Shown piece by piece: positions 40,466 to 64,000 of a stretch of DNA of 64,000 nucleotides (positions within the stretch are counted from its first letter, which is position 1; the number at the start of each line of letters is the position of its first letter). The notes under the pieces are model-generated. The model saw nothing but the letters and a program-made list of their open reading frames with translations. It did not search any database and had not been told where the DNA came from. The position numbers and the translations under genes are program-made. The DNA comes from Chlorocebus sabaeus (taxonomy: Eukaryota > Chordata > Mammalia > Primates > Cercopithecidae): NCBI RefSeq assembly GCF_047675955.1, contig NC_132928.1, positions 45,626,889 through 45,690,888 of the forward strand. The letters are read 5' to 3'.

Positions 40466-40747
40466 ATAAAAGTAATACAAATAAAAACATTAAGAAAAGA
40501 CAAAGTCATCCATTTTCTGCCTCCCATCCCATTATAACCGGTTAGTAATTTGATTTACTTTGTTATCTTTTTATAGAATGCTTGGTCTGTTATTTCAGCC
40601 ATGATTACATCCACTCATACACTTTTCCATCTTGCAATTTTTACTTAATGTAACATTTTCATGCTTTTAATAATATTCATTACTAATTTTTAGTAAGTAC
40701 ATTATGTACCATTTGTATATATCTGTTTATTGACTATTTCTTAGATG

Positions 40748-40947
40748 CAGGGATGCAAACTATGGCACCACATTTGTAAATAAAGTTTTACTGGAACAAA
40801 GCCATGCCCATATTGTTTATGTATTGTCTGTGGCTGCTTTTGTGCTTCATACAGCAGTGTCGACAAGTTATGACAGAGACAGTAGGTTTAAAAACCTAAA
40901 ATAGTTACTTTCTGGCTCTTTATAGAAAAAGTTTGCCAATCTTTACC
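40748..40947 (-). mobile_element. MER20 (hAT-Charlie) DNA transposon
   Basis: 'gcaaactatggcaccacatt', 'taaataaagttttactggaa' and 'gtttgccaatctttacc' are the reversed MER20 signature. It sits within the probable TSEN15 3' UTR. Confidence 0.85.
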
Positions 40948-41649
40948 CAAACTTTAAAGTGGTTTATAGTTTGGGCTACTAAAAGTAATGTCACTTGGAA
41001 TATCTTTGTGCATATAATTTTTCATACTTTGTACAATTTGAGAGACATTAACAAAAGTGGAATAACTGGGTCTAATTAATGAAGACATTTTTAAGGTTGA
41101 TACTCTCCCACACTCTTGTAACATTCAAGCTATGATATGTGATAAGAATGAAAAGGATAGCCCAGAACTCTTGTAGGTAACATGTCTCTGGTTCCTGTTA
41201 CTCAAGACACTTAAGTTTACACTCTGGATGAACATATTTTGAGTTTTGATTTACAGTTAACCAAAAAAGAGAAATAACAGTAATTGCAACAGGAAGACCA
41301 ATTGAAAGAACTCTTTTACTTTCTACTGGAGAGGAAAAAGCAGACAGAAGTAGGTGACAAGGTACATATAAAATGCCATTCTAAGATAGTTGCAGTGGCC
41401 AAAACGCACTGGGGAGAGTTGAGTAAGAAAAAGACATGGCAGTCTCAACAATGAGCTGGCAGTGGCAGCAAGAAACAAAGAGGCAACTATGAGTGTGGGA
41501 TGACAAAAGCAGCAGACAGGTCCCACCCATTTGAACACACTAGGCATAAACCTGTATATAACTGTAATTAAACTGTCTCTAGATAAGAAAGTTTTAAAGA
41601 AATCACTCTATATTTTTTAAGAAGGAGAAAGTCATCTATCTAGGGAAGT

Positions 41650-41655
41650 TTTATT
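41650..41655 (-). terminator. Candidate proximal TSEN15 poly(A) signal (AATAAA)
   Basis: AATAAA on the minus strand about 150 bases after the stop codon. It could yield a short 3' UTR isoform; there is no independent support for its use. Confidence 0.35.
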
Positions 41656-41802
41656 CTTCAGAATGAAAACCTTATGGAATGGGGAAGTCAACCCTCACTA
41701 TCTAAGTCAACCCTGACTATCTTTGAGACACAAGATGAAGCAGTCTGATGGTTCTCAAAGCCAGTCTTGTATGAATAAAACAAGCATCAGGAAACATAGA
41801 TG

Positions 41803-63090
<21,288 letters not shown>

Positions 63091-63715
63091 TTCAAATCTG
63101 AACAAATTCTAGCGTGAAAAATATTAAAGAGTAGCCTGCTCCCAGAAGCTCTTAATCCTCTTTAAGTCAGTGCTGCCGATGACTCTCTGAGAAAGTTGGG
63201 GGATACATACGTCCTCTTTGCCTTCAGCAGTGGGGTCCTGGTTTCTGATTGCTGGGAACGGGAAAAGCCTAACTCAGTGCCCTGACATAGAACTTTAAAG
63301 TAGAACCATAGTTTCAGGGTGGACCCACGTTTCAGGATTAGAGGAAACACGAGTTGCTGAATGAGTGTTCAGAAAGGTAGGATACAAACTAGCATAAGCA
63401 TGTGATCTGGAAGCCAAGGATGAGGAGTTTCAGACAGGCAGAGTAGCACATTTTAAGTGTTTTAAAATTTACTGTGAGTGAAATGGGAAGCTATTGGAGG
63501 CTCCTGTCATATTTTCATAGGATCACTCAGACTGATATGTTGAAGATAGACTGGAGGGAGCAAGGACACAAACAGGGACTGGTTAGGAGGCTATCACATT
63601 GAACAGGAGAAGGGTTACTCAAAATCCAAAGTCCCAGGCAGGACATAACTTCTGTTTTCAACCATGATAGACTAAAACCCTACTGGACCATCCCCCAGCA
63701 GAAAACAACTTAGAC
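63091..63715. other. 5' flank of TSEN15
   Basis: Immediately beyond the CpG island; no divergent gene start, exon or clear repeat is recognised. Confidence 0.5.
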
Positions 63716-63887
63716 ACAATGCAAAAAACTGAATATACTAGAATGTGAACAGTGGACTGGTAGGAAGGGCAAGCTTGCTTGAAGATGAGGAACTCCACTT
63801 CAACACAATACAAAAAGCTGAATATACTGGAATGTGAACAGCAGACTGGTAGGAAGGGCAAGCTTACTTGAAGGTCAGGAACTCCAC
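63716..63887 (+). repeat. 89-bp tandem duplication, two copies
   Basis: Unit 1 starts at 63716 and unit 2 at 63805. The shared 83-base part differs at 8 positions, about 90% identity. Underlying family not recognised. Confidence 0.95.
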
Positions 63888-64000
63888 AAGAAAATTCCTC
63901 TCTCTTTGGGATTTAACTTGTGGCAAAGTGCAGTCCAGAAGTCAGGCTCAGCAGTACCAAGTGTGCATGTATAAAACTTGTCAGTTATTCTTATCTGGGG

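Larger units (their letters stand above)
40440..41802 (-). other. TSEN15: TSEN15 probable 3' untranslated region
   Basis: From the stop codon towards lower coordinates, minus-strand AATAAA signals occur at 41650-41655 and at 40460-40465. The distal one gives a UTR of about 1.36 kb and a gene length near 22.5 kb, which fits the human gene length as I remember it. The proximal one would give a short UTR of about 170 bases. The UTR contains a MER20 fragment (about 40748-40947) inside LINE-like sequence. The exact end is inferred. Confidence 0.6.

Overview
This is mammalian, almost certainly primate, nuclear DNA. It holds many Alu insertions, L1 copies, MaLR and ERVL long terminal repeats, a near-complete Tigger1 transposon, and GT-AG spliced exons spread over about 21 kb. 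Most of the open reading frames are chance frames or transposon remnants.

One gene is recognisable: TSEN15, the 171-residue accessory subunit of the tRNA splicing endonuclease, on the minus strand. Its CpG-island promoter and exon 1 lie near 62.5-63.1 kb. Exon 2 is at 60166-60247, exon 3 at 59735-59870, exon 4 at 42351-42492, and the last coding exon at 41803-41823. All five coding exons join in phase with consensus splice sites and give exactly 171 codons plus a stop. The 3' UTR probably runs to a poly(A) signal near 40.46 kb. At two positions (Ile10, Ile62) the protein differs from the human reference as I remember it (Thr10, Val62), which hints at a non-human primate or at variants; this needs an alignment.

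Region by region. 1-40.4 kb is intergenic DNA downstream of TSEN15, built mostly from layered repeats: an L2 split by an MLT2-type LTR (1.3-2.3 kb), a CTCC/CTTC simple repeat (4.3 kb), a 650-bp GT-rich tract (5.3-6.0 kb), two Alus (6.7 and 7.5 kb), an L1 with a 5' inversion (8.9-12.5 kb), two more Alus, a THE1/MST LTR on each strand (15.8 and 19.6 kb), an MLT1 LTR inside a MIR (20.7 kb), a diverged direct duplication (27.2 and 27.8 kb), an inverted repeat around an MLT1-like element (29.7-30.4 kb), an MLT1 (35 kb) and Tigger1 (36.4-38.7 kb). 40.4-62.9 kb is the TSEN15 transcription unit; its 17-kb intron 3 contains old L1 fragments, three Alus and a MaLR LTR. 62.9-64 kb is the 5' flank and ends in an 89-bp tandem duplication.

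I found no RNA gene, CRISPR array, intact transposase or second protein-coding gene, and no new multi-gene system. The most informative non-genic signals are structural: a twin-priming L1 inversion, a 22-base match suggesting a templated insertion, inverted and direct local duplications, and an in-frame tandem splice donor in TSEN15.
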